NCBI GenBank assembly: GCA_037951105.1
Contig: JBAMJV010009017.1
Span: 62,001 to 126,000 of the forward strand
DNA: 64,000 bases
From: Echinarachnius parma
Taxonomy: Eukaryota > Echinodermata > Echinoidea > Clypeasteroida > Echinarachniidae
Reading direction: 5' to 3'
Each line of letters begins with the position of its first letter. Position 1 is the stretch's first letter. A program made the translations under genes and the position numbers. Below, piece by piece: positions 14,601-29,600 of this stretch. A model generated the notes under the pieces. The model did not search any database and was not told the DNA's origin. It saw nothing but the letters and a program-made list of their open reading frames with translations.

Positions 14601-17600
14601 TAGCAGACTGAACAATTTACAAATTATGGTTCTTTTTTTATTTGTTGTGAGTGTATTGATAGAGTGCAAACTACATACTTATATATCATGCATTGTTATT
14701 TAGATAAGGTTGAGATATGCTGGGTTGTCCCATATTTGTCCAGTTGTTTTTATTTGTAATATAATTTGAAAAGTTATAGAATACGAAGTACATGTATGGC
14801 ACGTAGACATTTTTTGTCTAGCCTATAGATACTCTGTTTAGAAGTGTTAGAATATATGTATGTGGATGATAAAATTAAATTAAAATCACACACATTTTTC
14901 TTTTCTAGTTTATATTTGTTCAAAATCATATTTCCTTTAACCCTTCACCAACAAGATCATTGTAATTATTACAGCCTAAATACATGGCATACCAGGTTCC
15001 AGTACGAAAAGGGTCAATAAAATGTCCATAGTTGAGTCATCATATAAATCCTTACCTGTAATTGTATCCCCCGAACCACTTCGGGGGATACTATGGATTT
15101 GGCCTCGTCGCGCCGCCGCCGCCGCCGCGTCCGCCGCGTCCGCCGCGTCCGCCGCAGAGATTTTCTTGTGAACGCTCTACAGGTCCGAGTTCTTGTCCGA
15201 TCATTTTCTAATTTGGTATGAAGGTGTATTAAGGAAAGAGGATGAAGCCTATTGATTTTGGTGTGGGGCGGAGTCCTGGTTGCCATGGTAACCATGATAT
15301 AAAGAAATAGTTAAGATTACCTTGTGAACGCTCTACAGGTCCGAGTTCTTGTCCGATCATTTTTTAATTTGGTATGAAGGTGTATTAAGGAAAGAGGATG
15401 AAGCCTATTGATTTTGGTGTGGGGCGGAGTCCTGGTTGCCATGGTAACCATGATATAAAGAAATAGTTAAGATTACCTTGTGAACGCTCTACAGGTCCGA
15501 GTTCTTGTCCGATCATTTTCTAATTTGGTATGAAGGTGTATTAAGGAAAGAGGATGAAGCCTATTGATTTTGGTGTGGGGCGGAGCCCTGGTTGCCATGG
15601 TAACCATGATATAAAGAAATAGTTAAGATTACCTTGTGAACGCTCTACAGGTCCGAGTTCTTGTCCGATCATTTTCTAATTTGGTATGAAGGTGTATTAA
15701 GGAAAGAGGATGAAGCCTATTGATTTTGGTGTGGGGCGGAGTCCTGGTTGCCATGGTAACCATGATATAAAGAAATAGTTAAGATTACCTTGTGAACGCT
15801 CTACAGGTCCGAGTTCTTGTCCGATCATTTTCTAATTTGGTATGAAGGTGTATTAAGGAAAGAGGATGAAGCCTATTGATTTTGGTGTGGGGCGGAGCCC
15901 TGGTTGCCATGGTAACCATGATATAAAGAAATAGTTAAGATTACCTTGTGAACGCTCTACAGGTCCGAGTTCTTGTCCGATCATTTTCTAATTTGGTATG
16001 AAGGTGTATTAAGGAAAGAGGATGAAGCCTATTGATTTTGGTGTGGGGCGCGGTCCTGGTTGCCATGGTAACCATGATATAAATAAATAGTTAATATTAC
16101 CTTGTGAACGCTCTACAGGTCCGAGTTCTTGTCTGATCATTTTCTAATTTGGTATGAAGGTGTCTTAAGGAAAGAGGATGAAGCCTTTAGATTTTGGTGT
16201 GGGGCGGAGTCCTGCTTGCCATGGTAACCATGATATAAAGAAATAGTTAAGATTACCTTGTGAACGCTCTACAGGTCCGAGTTCTTGTCCGATCATTTTC
16301 TAATTTGGTATGAAGGTGTATTAAGGAAAGAGGATGAAGCCTATTGATTTTGGTGTGGGGCGGAGTCCTGGTTGCCATGGTAACCATGATATAAAGAAAT
16401 AGTTAAGATTACCTTGTGAACGCTCTACAGGTCCGAGTTCTGGTCCGATCATTTTCTAATTTGGTATGAAGGTGTATTAAGGAAAGAGGATGAAGCCTTT
16501 TGATTTTGGTGTGGGGCGGAGTCCTGGTTGCCATGGTAACCATGATATAAAGAAATAGTTAAGATTACCTTGTGAACGCTCTATAGATCCGAGTTCTTGT
16601 CTGATCATTTTCTAATTTGGTATGAAGGTGTATTAAGGTAAGAGGATGAAGCCTATTGATTTTGGTGTGGGGCGGAGTCCTGGTTGCCATGGTAACCATG
16701 ATAACCATGATATAAAGAAATAGTTAAGATTACCATGTGAACGCTCTACAGGTCCGAGTTCTTGTCCGATCATTTTCTAATTTGGTATGAAGGTGTATTA
16801 AGGAAAGAGGATGAAGCCTATTGATTTTGGTGTGGGGCGGAGTCCTGGTTGCCATGGTAACCATGATATAAAGAAATAGTTAAGATTACCTTGTGAACGC
16901 TCTACAGGTCCGAGTTCTTGTCCGATCATTTTCTAATTTGGTATGAAGGTGTATTAAGGAAAGAGGATGAAGCCTTTTGATTTTGGTGTGGGGCGGAGTC
17001 CTGGTTGCCATGGTAACCATGATATAAAGAAATAGTTAAGATTACCTTGTGAACGCTCTATAGATCCAAGTTCTTGTCTGATCATTTTATAATTTGGTAT
17101 GAAGGTGTATTAAGGAAAGAGGATGAAGCCTATTGATTTTGGTGTGGGGCGGAGTCCTGGTTGCCATGGTAACCATGATAACCATGATATAAAGAAATAG
17201 TTAAGATTACCATGTGAACGCTCTACAGGTCCGAGTTCTTGTCCGATCATTTTCTTATTTGGTATGAAGGTGTATTAAGGAAAGAGGATGAAGCCTATTG
17301 ATTTTGGTGTGGGGCGGATTCATGGTTGCCATGGTAACCATGATATAAAGAAATAGTTAAGATTACCTTGTGACCGCTCTACAGGTCCGAGTTCTTGTCC
17401 GATTATTTTCTTATTTGGTATGAAGTAGGCTTGGGCGGTTCTGCCCCAGCTTGGAGTCGATTCTGATTCCATACCCATGTCTCGGTTCCGAGAAGAATCG
17501 GTTCTGAGATCGTATAGCGTACATGTACACATAACTCATACAATCACACAATCAGCTCTGTGTATGTGAGAAGGTAACTCGCCGGATCGCCTACCGCGCT

Positions 17601-20600
17601 GGCGATCCAGTTCTAACAAAAATTGTTAAAATGCAGTGCGTTTGTAATCGAGGTAAATCTGAACAGTTTGATATCATTTTTCCGTAGAAATCATTTTAGA
17701 AATGCAAAAAAGTAATTGATTTAGGAATCTGGTTTATTTAAGAGGATTTGGGGCCACAAATGCACTGCATTTTAACCATTTTTTTTTAGAACTGGATCGC
17801 TTGAATTGTGCAATTGGTTCGGGGGATACATGTGCTCGGCTGCGCGACCCGCCGAGCGCGCAATTTCTAGTTCCTTCTATAGCTTCAAGCAATTTTTGTT
17901 AGAAATTTATGTAAACAGATGACTCCCCTGTCCCCGCACATATTTCTGGTCTAGTCTTTATTTGATCAGTTTCATGCACAGTTTTGTAGAAAATGCATGA
18001 AGGATTCATTCTGCAAATATCCTATTGTTCCTTGTCAGTACACAAACATGTGTAATTCCCCAGGCAGTGTTATCCTGTCATTCCTGGATTAGATTCAACG
18101 GATTGTGAAATGGGTTTAAATTAAAAAACTATTATTTGTACACATCAACTTCCTATATCGGACTTGGCATGTAGAACATCATTATGTATAGATATGTTTT
18201 CAAAAGTGCTTGTCTCTCGAAGTGGTATTCATATGTTTTATATGTTTGATGATGAAAAAGAGTTATGCTAGCAGTCAGCTGACTCAACTTATTGTTACAG
18301 ACATTAGGCAATTATGTTTGATTCATTTTTTATAGAAAGAAAAGAGTTATGCTGGGAGTCAATTGAACTGAATACATTTAGTGAACTTACTGACATTAAC
18401 CAAGTATGTTCTTTAAACAATTTTTATACAAAGAAAATTGTTATGTTGGAAGTCAATTAAACTGAATACATTTATTGCTAGTTGTCAACCAAGTATGTTT
18501 TTTAAATAATTTGTTTATACAAAGAAAAAATAGTTATTCTGGCAGTGAAATGATCTTAAAATATTTATTGTTAGAGACATTATTAAACCAAGTATGTTTT
18601 TGTAATAATTTGTTTATACAAAGAAAAGAGTTATGATGCTTGTCAAACTCTGTCAAATTGATTATTGTCACTGGTTTCCTATTTGTTGATGAATACTTGT
18701 AATGTAAGGTGAAACAGTCTGTATGACTTAAAACACATTACTGTACTATTCTACAGCTCCTAAATTATAGTCGAGCACTATTGGGAATCGTAGATTCACC
18801 ATCATTATTATACTTGTAATGTAGTCACACCTAAAACCCCCAGGATAGGATTAGTGTGCGTGGCTTGCTATGCAATCCTTATTCCTGTGTCATTGGGTGA
18901 ACAAAGCCAGTCATTGAATAAACCATACAAAGGGGTAATGTAACCCTTTGGAATATTAAATAGAAGAAAATACCTTTTTGAGGATGTGAAAGATCCATAA
19001 CTCCATTATCATGGCTTTTGCAAAATACAAATGTGGAATAACAATAATAGTGGGTTCCTGCTACTGTTGCATACTTTTAAAACCATTTCTGAAAATGTTG
19101 GTAGAAATTAGATAAAATAAAAAATAGTTTTGTTAGTTTTAAAGTTTTTTTTTTCTTCAATAAATCTTAGGTCCCTTTACATTCATGTTGAATTCTGAAA
19201 TACATATTTTTGTATGGACATTGAGTGCTGCTGTTATATAAACTTGTTAATTGTTAAAGGGATAGTTGAGTTCTGGTAAGGAGAGTACAGTTTTGGTGAA
19301 ACTGAATTTAAGTAACCAAAACCTGCATCATTACATTACAAACTAATAGTTATAACTAGAAAGGAACACAAAATTACAAATGACGTAGTAAAGATCATGT
19401 TATCATTCAAAAAGAGCCGTTAAAACGTAAGAGGGCGCTCTCTAAACACTCATCGGTTTCAACCATTTTGAATAAAATATTGTGCATGTGATGTTTTGTT
19501 GAAATAGTGATTAGATAGAGAAATAACCAACAACTATTTAAATACCTATTTTGTAGCTTTTTTAAAATAGGAAGCATTTTTTTGAATTTTTAATGGCTGG
19601 TTCAAAATTCTCTAATAAACCTGGGGCCCCAGCTTTATTACAAATTGTTATATTTATGGATATTTCAGCCGTCTCTGAACCGATTTTGATCAAACAAAGA
19701 TGATTTTATTATTTAAATATTATGCTCTTTCAAATTTTACACTCAGTTTTTCATTACCTCACAAAAAAAAAAAATAGTCTAGCGCCCTCTCTACCAAAAC
19801 TCAACTATCCCTTTAAGTATGCAATTCCACTGTACATATAGCTTGATCCCAAAATATGTATTTCACACAGTGTCACAGCTATTTTGATGTATAAGAGAAA
19901 GTTGTTACAATTACCCACTGTTTCTGAGAATCAGGGGGTGTATTCTGAAAACAATTTTAAGTTAAAATTTATTGTATCTACCATCACTAAATGGTTTTTT
20001 AAAAGCAAACCTGTATTCATTTAGTACAGTTTCAGAATACCAATTTGGCTAAAAACATTTTAGTGACGGGACTTTTCAGAATACACCCCCTGTTGTGCCA
20101 AGTATTACGTTCAGTGAGCAATAGGGCAAGATGATTTGCAAGAGCCAAGTAAGTATTTGTTTAACCCATCCCCTATGGGAACCTGTACTGTGGGCCCTGT
20201 ATTAACTATTGGAATTTTAAAATCTAGTAGAAAGTAGGTTAATTTGACATAATACTGGTTTCTTTTTGCAGACTGACCCAGGCAGACCAGCAAACTCCAA
20301 GCTGGAATCTCTGAAGAAGGCTAAGAAATCTCTGACAAGCTCCTTTGAGAACCTTCTATTAAGGGTAAGTTTGATCTAGATAATAAACAGGCACTGATGT
20401 GTTTTACCATACAACTAGAACTAGAAGATATCTTAATCCATTCAAGACTATTTGAAATTGGTATAACACACATACTCCCTATAGTAGACCCCAGCCTGAG
20501 TATTTCCTGGACCTGGGGGTGTTGCATAAAGACTTGCAATCAATCGCAACGTTGCGATTGATCTCAAGTCAGAAAACACGTGAACTTGAGCCAATCAGAA

Positions 20601-23600
20601 TAATAATTGCGCAATTAGGGGCAAATTCTGAATGTGATTAATCGCAATTCTTTATGCAACACCCCCAGTCTTGAAAAGGAGAATTGAGCTAAAGATAATT
20701 TTTATTTGTTCTGGAATATTAAATGTCATATTTGATACTTTATTGTATTTACAACTTAGATATTACATTTCATAATACAGACTTTGGAAGTAAGGAGGTA
20801 CGGGAGTGGCATAAAACCCTGGCAAAATGCCGGATTTGGGGATTTTTTGCTGATAACTCTTCCTAGCATTTACAATGTAGCTGTGCTGCTTGGTAAACAG
20901 ACACCATGGTATTCTGTTTGTTTATTGATCAACAAAGAGTAAACATGTTCTTTGAACCTACTTAATTGTTCTACCTGTAATTGACCCGTTCACAGAGTCG
21001 GGTAGCTCTACCCATCTGAGTTCCCTTCTAGTTCCCTGCTTGTTCCGTATAGTGTTCTCAATCAATGTGCTGATTATTCTGTCACTTTGGTTTGGTTGTG
21101 ATGTGCAGGATGTGATATTTATAATATAGTGAACTAGTCCACAGTGTTGCACCCATAAATATAGATTTAAAGTCTTCTACTAGAGGTATACAAACTCTTT
21201 GAAAATGCTAATATTGAGCAAATATCACAAAAGGGCCAATCATTTCATAGTCAGGCAGGAGTTGTTCATTTAATGTTGTGAAAGCTTCACTGAGTCCCTA
21301 ACCCTCACCCCTCCCCACAAAACGGCAACAATGACAACAACAACATAATTATGTTCTATACACAACAAATACCAAAATGGCAATGCTCATGATTTTATCT
21401 GGTGGCAGGCTATTTCTTCTTACTTCTATTATTGTAATAGCCTTGTACCATAGTTGATAGTGTATACCCACTGTAACAAACATATTAGTGGTATCAATGT
21501 TATTGATTTCATATTTGGAAAATGAATAAAACCCAAATGTCACCTTGTATTTTTAAATGCATCACTCACACACTAAGCCTGTTAGGGTTTGATGGTCATA
21601 AATGTCATTAAAAGGCTTCTTTATTTATGTTATTGCCATTTCTCAACCCACTTCTCATCTTGAAATAGTAATTATGTGAGTAAATCTACTTCCAGCTATT
21701 AAAGGAGGTCAAAATTCAAAAGCTTCTCAACAAATTGAATGAGGGCATTTATCTTCAACTGTGAAAGAAAGCAGAACTTCTCTAAAGGCATTTATCTGCA
21801 CCCCTATTTAAAGAAGGCAGAATTTATCTAGCTTCCCGGTAAAATCCAGACCGCTAAATGTGAAGCACTCTAATGTGAAGTGACCCTTCTATCACTTATG
21901 TTCCTCTCACACTTCCATTCCAAATGCAAATACCTTGTCAGCTAGCGGCTACACAGAACGTCAACAAAAATGTGGGTCGCTTTAGGGGATGAAGCCCATG
22001 AATGCTAATAAGGCTCCCTAAATGTCGCAGGAAGAGACCCGGGATAAAATCACATTTTAAGAAAACAAAGGATAAGGTCAACTTGTTATGAATGCAATTC
22101 TTAATGCAGTTTTAAAAGTGTTTATTCAAATTAATCTATCTGTAGTTGCTGTTTAAAATGTCCATAATTGACACAGAGAAACCTGTAAGAAACTTAATTT
22201 TCAGAAAATGTTGGGTGCAGGTTATGTTCTCATGTACTGTGTATTATGTAGTCGTGGTCTAATTCTTGAAATGTATTGGAAATTGCCACTCAAGTTACAT
22301 TATTGATTGAAATGTATTTAATTATAATGCATACTGGACTACTGGTAGCCATTATAGCTAAATTGTGTCACATTTCCCCAAGATGTAATTTTGTTTCACT
22401 TACACTGAAATATTTAAGCAAGGCAATTAACCCATGGATATGCTAATGAAAGCCCCGTACTTTCACAAAAAGAAACCCTTTGTATGCATCCATATGTAAC
22501 TTCCATTCAGATACCTTATTTTCTGACAGCAGGGAATGCCTGACATGGTTTAGAATGTACATGTAGTTTAAAATGAGCTTTTTTGTGAGATCATTTTAGA
22601 ACATTTGCACTGAACGAGTTTTGAGCAAGTGATGTTGCCCTGGGTATAGCTGCTGATAAGTGCTCCCAAATATAGAGCATTGCATGCGTGACATGGTTCA
22701 GTCTTATTGTCTCTATGTAGTTAGGGTTATGAAGTACAATGTAGTACCTGAAAGAAAATGTTAATTTCTGTTGGCTAGGCAGCTAGCCCATCGTTAAAAG
22801 TTTGATATAAATGTGTTTGCACCCTCACATTGAAAGAACATTAATTTGATATGCATTCATGTACATGTAAATACCTATTGCCTGTTTGTATTCTTCATTA
22901 AAGTGTCTACATTAACATGTCAAAGACAAAATACTTGGGCTGAATACAGATTTGTACAAAAGTCTAATAGTCATGACATTCATTCTAAATTGGGACCTCT
23001 GGCTATGTCAAACAAGTTCTCCTTCACGCCAGTTATGATGAATTAATAAGTTCCTTTTTTAAGATTTTTATTTTGTGTCCCTGATAGGTGGTTAGAGATT
23101 GCAAATTAATATTGTTAAAATTCTTTTTCTTGACTCTGACTGTTTACACAGAACAAGAATCGCAATGGGCCGGATCGGACAAGGACTGGAGACGAGGCAG
23201 GAGAGGAAAACCCTGGTAGCCGTCTGAAAGCTGTGGTGAGTAATTGTGTACTGTAGACTATTGATTTGAATAACTGGATGTAGCATAATATTGAACTTTC
23301 TAGTTCATATTCTGTGGTGATGGTGATGATCAAGACATAAAGGCATACAAATACACTATGATGATTACGATGACGACAACGATGACGATGATAATGATAA
23401 GGATGGTGATGATGACGAATGATGGTGATGGTATTGATTACATGATTACATGATAAATAACAATTTATCTAATTATCTCTTATCTTCTACAGGACTCCCC
23501 CAGCGGTTCCCCCTGCTCGACCCCTCCCTCTCAGAGGCAGGCCCCCTCGCCCCTCACCAGCCCCTCCTCCACCACCTCCTCCACAGTCTCTACCTCCAGC

Positions 23601-26600
23601 GATGCCACACAACTCACTGATGCAGCAGAGATGGAGGGCAAACCACCACCCCACCCCAACGCACATCCCCACCACCCGCACAAACAGGTGTCCGAGGACA
23701 GAGGCCCCACCCAGGGGGTACGTACCACCCCCATGAGGCCCAGGAGCAAGACCCTGGGGGATATGCCCAAGTCCCCGTGCACACCAAGCACCCCTGTGAA
23801 CAAGGGGAAATCTGCCTTCCAGTTTGAGGGGGAGCATTTCAAGTCCCTCAGGCCGTCTTCCAGTCAGAGGCGCAAGCCACCACTTCTGAGGTAAATAATC
23901 AAGTTACAATGAATGGTTCTAGGATAGCATCCCTCAATTCAATAGACTGGTACATTTAAATATGCAAATGTAATGCATAAATTATCAACAAAGGCTGTTT
24001 TTTGCAACCTAAAAGCTTGGCAAAGGTTGCCCAACATAGCAACATGCAAGGTGGAATTCAGGTGTTGATTGTATCATTAGAAACTGGTTTATTGAAAAGC
24101 TTGTCTCTAAATCATTGACAATTGCCACATTGACAAATATAAAGCAAGATATTGTCATGTTCATAAAGCAATTAACCACCTGTTAAAAAACAACTTTAAT
24201 AGTACCGAAACAATACAATATATATAGTTGGATAATTTTCTGTTTATTCACCATTTGTATCTGCTGCCTAATAAAAGGGAAACCTGTTAAAATATTTCTA
24301 GAAAAATGATTTGGCTTTTTTGCAATACTGTCAATGTTAGACAAATTATCAAATCTCTTCTTTTTATTTTCAAGTGGTAATTTAGGTACTATATAGACAT
24401 GTTTCCTCAGTATTGTGTGCACCTACAAGGTGCCTGCTTGGAAGGAACCCCAGGGAGTGGAAATGTGCACTTGGTGTGCTGGAAAGATTACAGTATATAT
24501 ATTTAATGATCGGGGTAATAACAATGATGGGGTGGGATCATCTGAAGTTGGAACGTGGGTCACATAGTAGGCACCATTATTATGATCAATCTTGGACTTG
24601 AGTGGATAATTCCCCAGTCACTTTTTCTTTCCGAACAGGGCTTTGAGTGTTGGAGGGAGATCCAACCACCTGAGTCCCGGTGACGGTCCTAGGAGTCCGT
24701 TCATGACACCTAATAACAGACGGTCCTGGCGACAGGCCATCTACAACAGGGTCGTGACCCCTATGAGTGAAAACAAGGCAGCTCCAAGTAAGTAATACTA
24801 TCATACCTACTTAACCTGTTGTCTGCTAAATGTTACAATCCCCATAGACCTAATACAGGACCCACCAGGTCCATGTAAGAAATGGGTTAAGACTTATAAT
24901 AATAATAATAACATCCAACCGAATGGTTGCATTATAGCTTACGAGATGTCGAATTCCCCATAAACTTTATACAGTATAGCCCACCCGGTTCCCGTAAGCA
25001 ACGGGTTAATAGATGTGCTGATCTAGTAATCTAGAGGTCATGAAGCTCAAGGCCCTCGTGGCAGCAAAATAACTTTGCTTTTATTTCATTGATTCCATCT
25101 ATCTAGTCAGTTTTTAATTGTTTATGTTGTTGTTTATGTGTATATGTGTTATCTTCTTTGTCATATGATTAGGTATCTTCTCTACGGGACATTCAATGTT
25201 GCATTCATTTATTCATGAGATGAAGACTCGAGGTGACCGGTTTTGCATCCGTGCAGTTATTTGTGTGTTATCCTTCCCTCCAATTTAGAAATTGCCTGTG
25301 AACATTTTTATAGCAAATCCAAAGGAATGTCCATGAAATATAACTGTTTGTCTTCTTGTCATTGTGTTTTTGATGTTTTCCACTTCTTACCATGATAAGA
25401 CTAACTTCATCAAGTATCATTTCTTAGAATGTACCCTTCAATGAAAAACTGCCTAAACACTCACTTGGGTTAGGGCTTAGTTTGTCTAGTTTTTAATGTT
25501 ATTCTTCAAATGGTAATTTAGTAAAGGATGCAATTTTAAGATTAATGCAATTTTCTCCTGTTTTTCACATAAGAGAAAGAGGGTTATTTGAACAACACTT
25601 TTTTTGCTGTGCCCCCTGATGTGTACCCTTCCACCATACTGCATCTTGAAAACAATGTGTGTAAAGTCAAACCTGATAAAGCAATCACCTGTATATAAAG
25701 ACCACCCTGTCTATTTAGACCACTTTTCCTGACTCCTTAGAAATCACTTTATGTGTAAATGAACATGTCCATAAATACTGCCTGCTTTTATGAAGACTCA
25801 TTCAGGATAGCAGACCCATTTCACTTAGTATTTTGAAGTTCCTTCAAACATCATGAATATGATATGTACAATAGTGCAAAGTGATGATTTCACTTTTTTC
25901 TCATATCATACATAGCTCTAAATAACTTGTAATTTGATTTGAGCATTTGATAGCAAATAGATCTGGCCAATTTTGATCTGATTTTGATTAACAAATTTGG
26001 CCTGACTAATGGAGTTTAAACCATTACCATGGCAATGCATACATGTAGCTGTGGCATCTCACTTTGAATATTGCTGTGCTCTCAAATCTGTTCCCTTTTT
26101 AACATCTAGCATGTCCATGTACTTGTATGATGCAGAACTCCCTTATTGCAAGCCTTTTAGAGAATATTTTACAGACAATTACATACATGTATTTGTATAG
26201 ATGTATAATTGGGCAGATAAGAAGTTGACTCATAAAATATGATTTTATTTTAAAAAATCCTAAACCTGGTGGTAAAAGTTGATATTAATGCCGCACTAAT
26301 AAATGTATGTGGTTTTTGCAATTTTGTACATAAGTTTAGTACCTATAAATTTGTTTACAAATTGTTTGTGTGTTTTGTCTTTATTCATTTCCATGTCAAT
26401 ACGAACACAAGGTTATGATATTTTGTTTGTTTGAGGAAATACATGTAGATTGTGGTCATCTTACCATCTTTGTGCTGAGGACAAGAGTACAAGAATACAT
26501 CACTAAAATAAGCTGTGCTTTCTTTTACACAAATGTAGCTTTTGCTGAAGGGGATGAAAATTTGTTTGCAGAGGATGAAGAAGAAGGAGAGCAACAAGAA

Positions 26601-29600
26601 ATGACGGAGTTGAAGCCCAGCTCAGCGGTCAAGGCCAAGCCCAAGAGATTCCACTCTAGCATAGCTCTGCGGGCGCTATGGCAACGGGCCATCAGGGAAC
26701 AGATTATACTCAACCGCATGGACAGAGAGAACAAGAGGATTCAAGGTAGGAGGAACAAATTTTTTTACCCCATTAAAGGGATCTAAATCCTCAAAACCTA
26801 CTTGGAACTCATATAGGAAAAGAAGCAAATACAATGCATGGTGATGCAGATGTAGATCGGTTCTTTTGAGCGCCCAATGTGGTATCTCGACCGGTCCATA
26901 AAAGAATTTCGTATAAGGCCATTGAAGCATTCTATTTAATTGCGAAGTAAAGGGGTTAAGAGGAAGTTACGGTGCACCATGTAGAAAACATTTTTTTTTA
27001 GAGCAGGGGTCCTGAGTAGTACCCACTTATCCTCAACTATTTTTGACCAATATGTTTTGATAGTCATTAGGAGAATGAGTGTTGAAAGACAAAGTCAGTG
27101 TTTTCTATGTTGTGAAGTCATGGGTGATATGGTATTGAAGCATACAGTTTAAACTAAAAGCTCCATCAAATGGTCCAGTTATTTTGAATTCCTACAAATA
27201 TTCCACGGAAATATTACTGAAAAAAAATACCACCATGAAAAAGTCACCTTTATTGTCTGTATAGAGGAAGGCTGACATGACTGTTCCCAAACTGGGTAAC
27301 AGGCCCAATGACCGACTACGATGAGCTTCGGTCCATCCAAACTTCAAAACCCAAACATTTCCTTACCTGAACGGGCAGCCAAATACAACAAGACTGGTTA
27401 ATTTTCCTCTTTTTCTAACTTCACAAGACTCTGCTTTCAGGCAACTAACATTTGCCTGGTCTATATTACTTGCCTGACTGGGACACCAGGGGGGTTTTAC
27501 ACAAAGATTATAAGGCAAACTTAATTCTAAGTTGGCCCTCACAATTATGGAAAGCCGTTTGTAGCCTTGGAATAAGACATATCCAAAGGTTAAAAATGCA
27601 ACTATTTGAAACTTCCAACAAAAAACTTATATCAATAAATTCAAGGCTCATTGGTAATAACAAATATTACTGATTTCAATCAAAATGTAGTCCTTTTAAA
27701 AGAAATGTTGGAACAATTTTTACAAAGAAACCAACAGCATTCCATAATTGCTAAGTCCAACTTGGAGTTAAGTTTAACTTAGAAACTTTGTGAAACACCC
27801 CCAGAAGAAAAATGTGTTATTTCTAGCATCAATATTATTTGTCATAATATCTGATCTTTCTGTGTTTTGTAGCACGCCAGGAGGCTGTGAATGAAATGAA
27901 GATCAAGCTGGATTATGAGGAGATCACACCCTGCCTCAAAGATGTCACCAAAGAATGGGATAAACTGATTGCCCTACCAAACAGACCAAACACACTCATA
28001 CCATATGATGATGTCTATAGACTCTTCAAAGAAGGTACAATTTATTCCATAGTATTTATAGTTATTTATTGAATGACTAATATAGATTTGCCTGAAAGAT
28101 GTTACTAAAGAATGGGATAAACTGATTGCCTTACCAAACAGACCAAACACACTCATACCATATGATGATGTCTATAGACTCTTCAAAGAAGGTACAATTC
28201 ATTTCATATTTTGTATAGTTATTTATTGAATGACTAATATAGCTTTGCCTGAAAGATGTTACCAAGTAATGGGATGAACAGACCAAACACACTCACTACC
28301 ATACCAAAGAAGGTAACATTTCTTGCTCTGATTCTATTTTCATTAAAATACAAATCTGTTAATCCATTGCCTACAGGAACCTGGTTGGTCCTGTATTAGC
28401 TCAATGTGGATTGCAGAATCTAGTAGGGAACAGGTTATAGCTTTTATGGCTTATATGAGGGTGTAACTCCATGTCCGATAATAGTTCCAAAAAAATGATT
28501 GCCTGACCATACAGTGACAATAACACAATGAAGTGTTGATGATAATGATAAATATGAATAATAATACTTATTATAATAATAATAATTATTATTATTATTA
28601 TTATTATTACTAGCTGTTCTCATTATTGATTGCATTTTGTACATTATTTATGATGCTGTGGCATCAAGTAATACAGTACTATACAAATTATTCTTATTCA
28701 CTAGTATTGTAACTATTTGTTTCTTTATCATATATCAATTGCAGGTGTTCCACGAACCAGGCGAGGTGATATATGGAATGTGTTGGCAGAGCAACGGTTG
28801 CTACGGTTATCACCAGGCTCCTCCAAGATACCTGACTCAGAACCTTACAGACAGCTGCTCAAGCAGCTCACAACACACCAACATGCCATCCTTATAGACC
28901 TAGGTAAGTAGTGCAACTCACCACACACCAACATGCAATCCTTATAGACCTAGGTAAGCAATGCAACTCACCACACACCAACATGCCATCCTTATAGACC
29001 TAGGTAAGTAGTGCAACTCACCACACACCAACATGCAATCCTTATAGACCTAGGTAAGCAATGCAACTCACCACACACCAACATGCAATCCTTATAGACC
29101 TAGGTAAGCAATGCAACTCACCACACACCAACATGCAATCCTTATAGACCTAGGTAAGTAGTGCAACTCACCACACACCAACATGCAATCCTTATAGACC
29201 TAGGTAAGCAATGCAACTCACCACACACCAACATGCCATCCTTATAGACCTAGGTAAGTAGTGCAACTCACCACACACCAACATGCAATCCTTATAGACC
29301 TAGGTAAGCAATGCAACTCACCACACACCAACATGCCATCCTTATAGACCTAGGTAAGCAATGCAACTCACCACACACCAACATGCCATCCTTATAGACC
29401 TAGGTAAGTAGTGCAACTCACCACACACCAACATGCCATCCTTATAGACCTAGGTAAGCAATGCAACTCACCACACACCAACATGCCATCCTTATAGACC
29501 TAGGTAAGCAATGCAACTCACCACACACCAACATGCCATCCTTATAGACCTAGGTAAGCAATGCAACTCACCACACACCAACATGCAATCCTTATAGACC

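Noticed and set aside
15014..15295. Arg/Thr-rich minus-strand frame
   Set aside because: Translation of the CCG/CGTCCG microsatellite at the satellite's edge.
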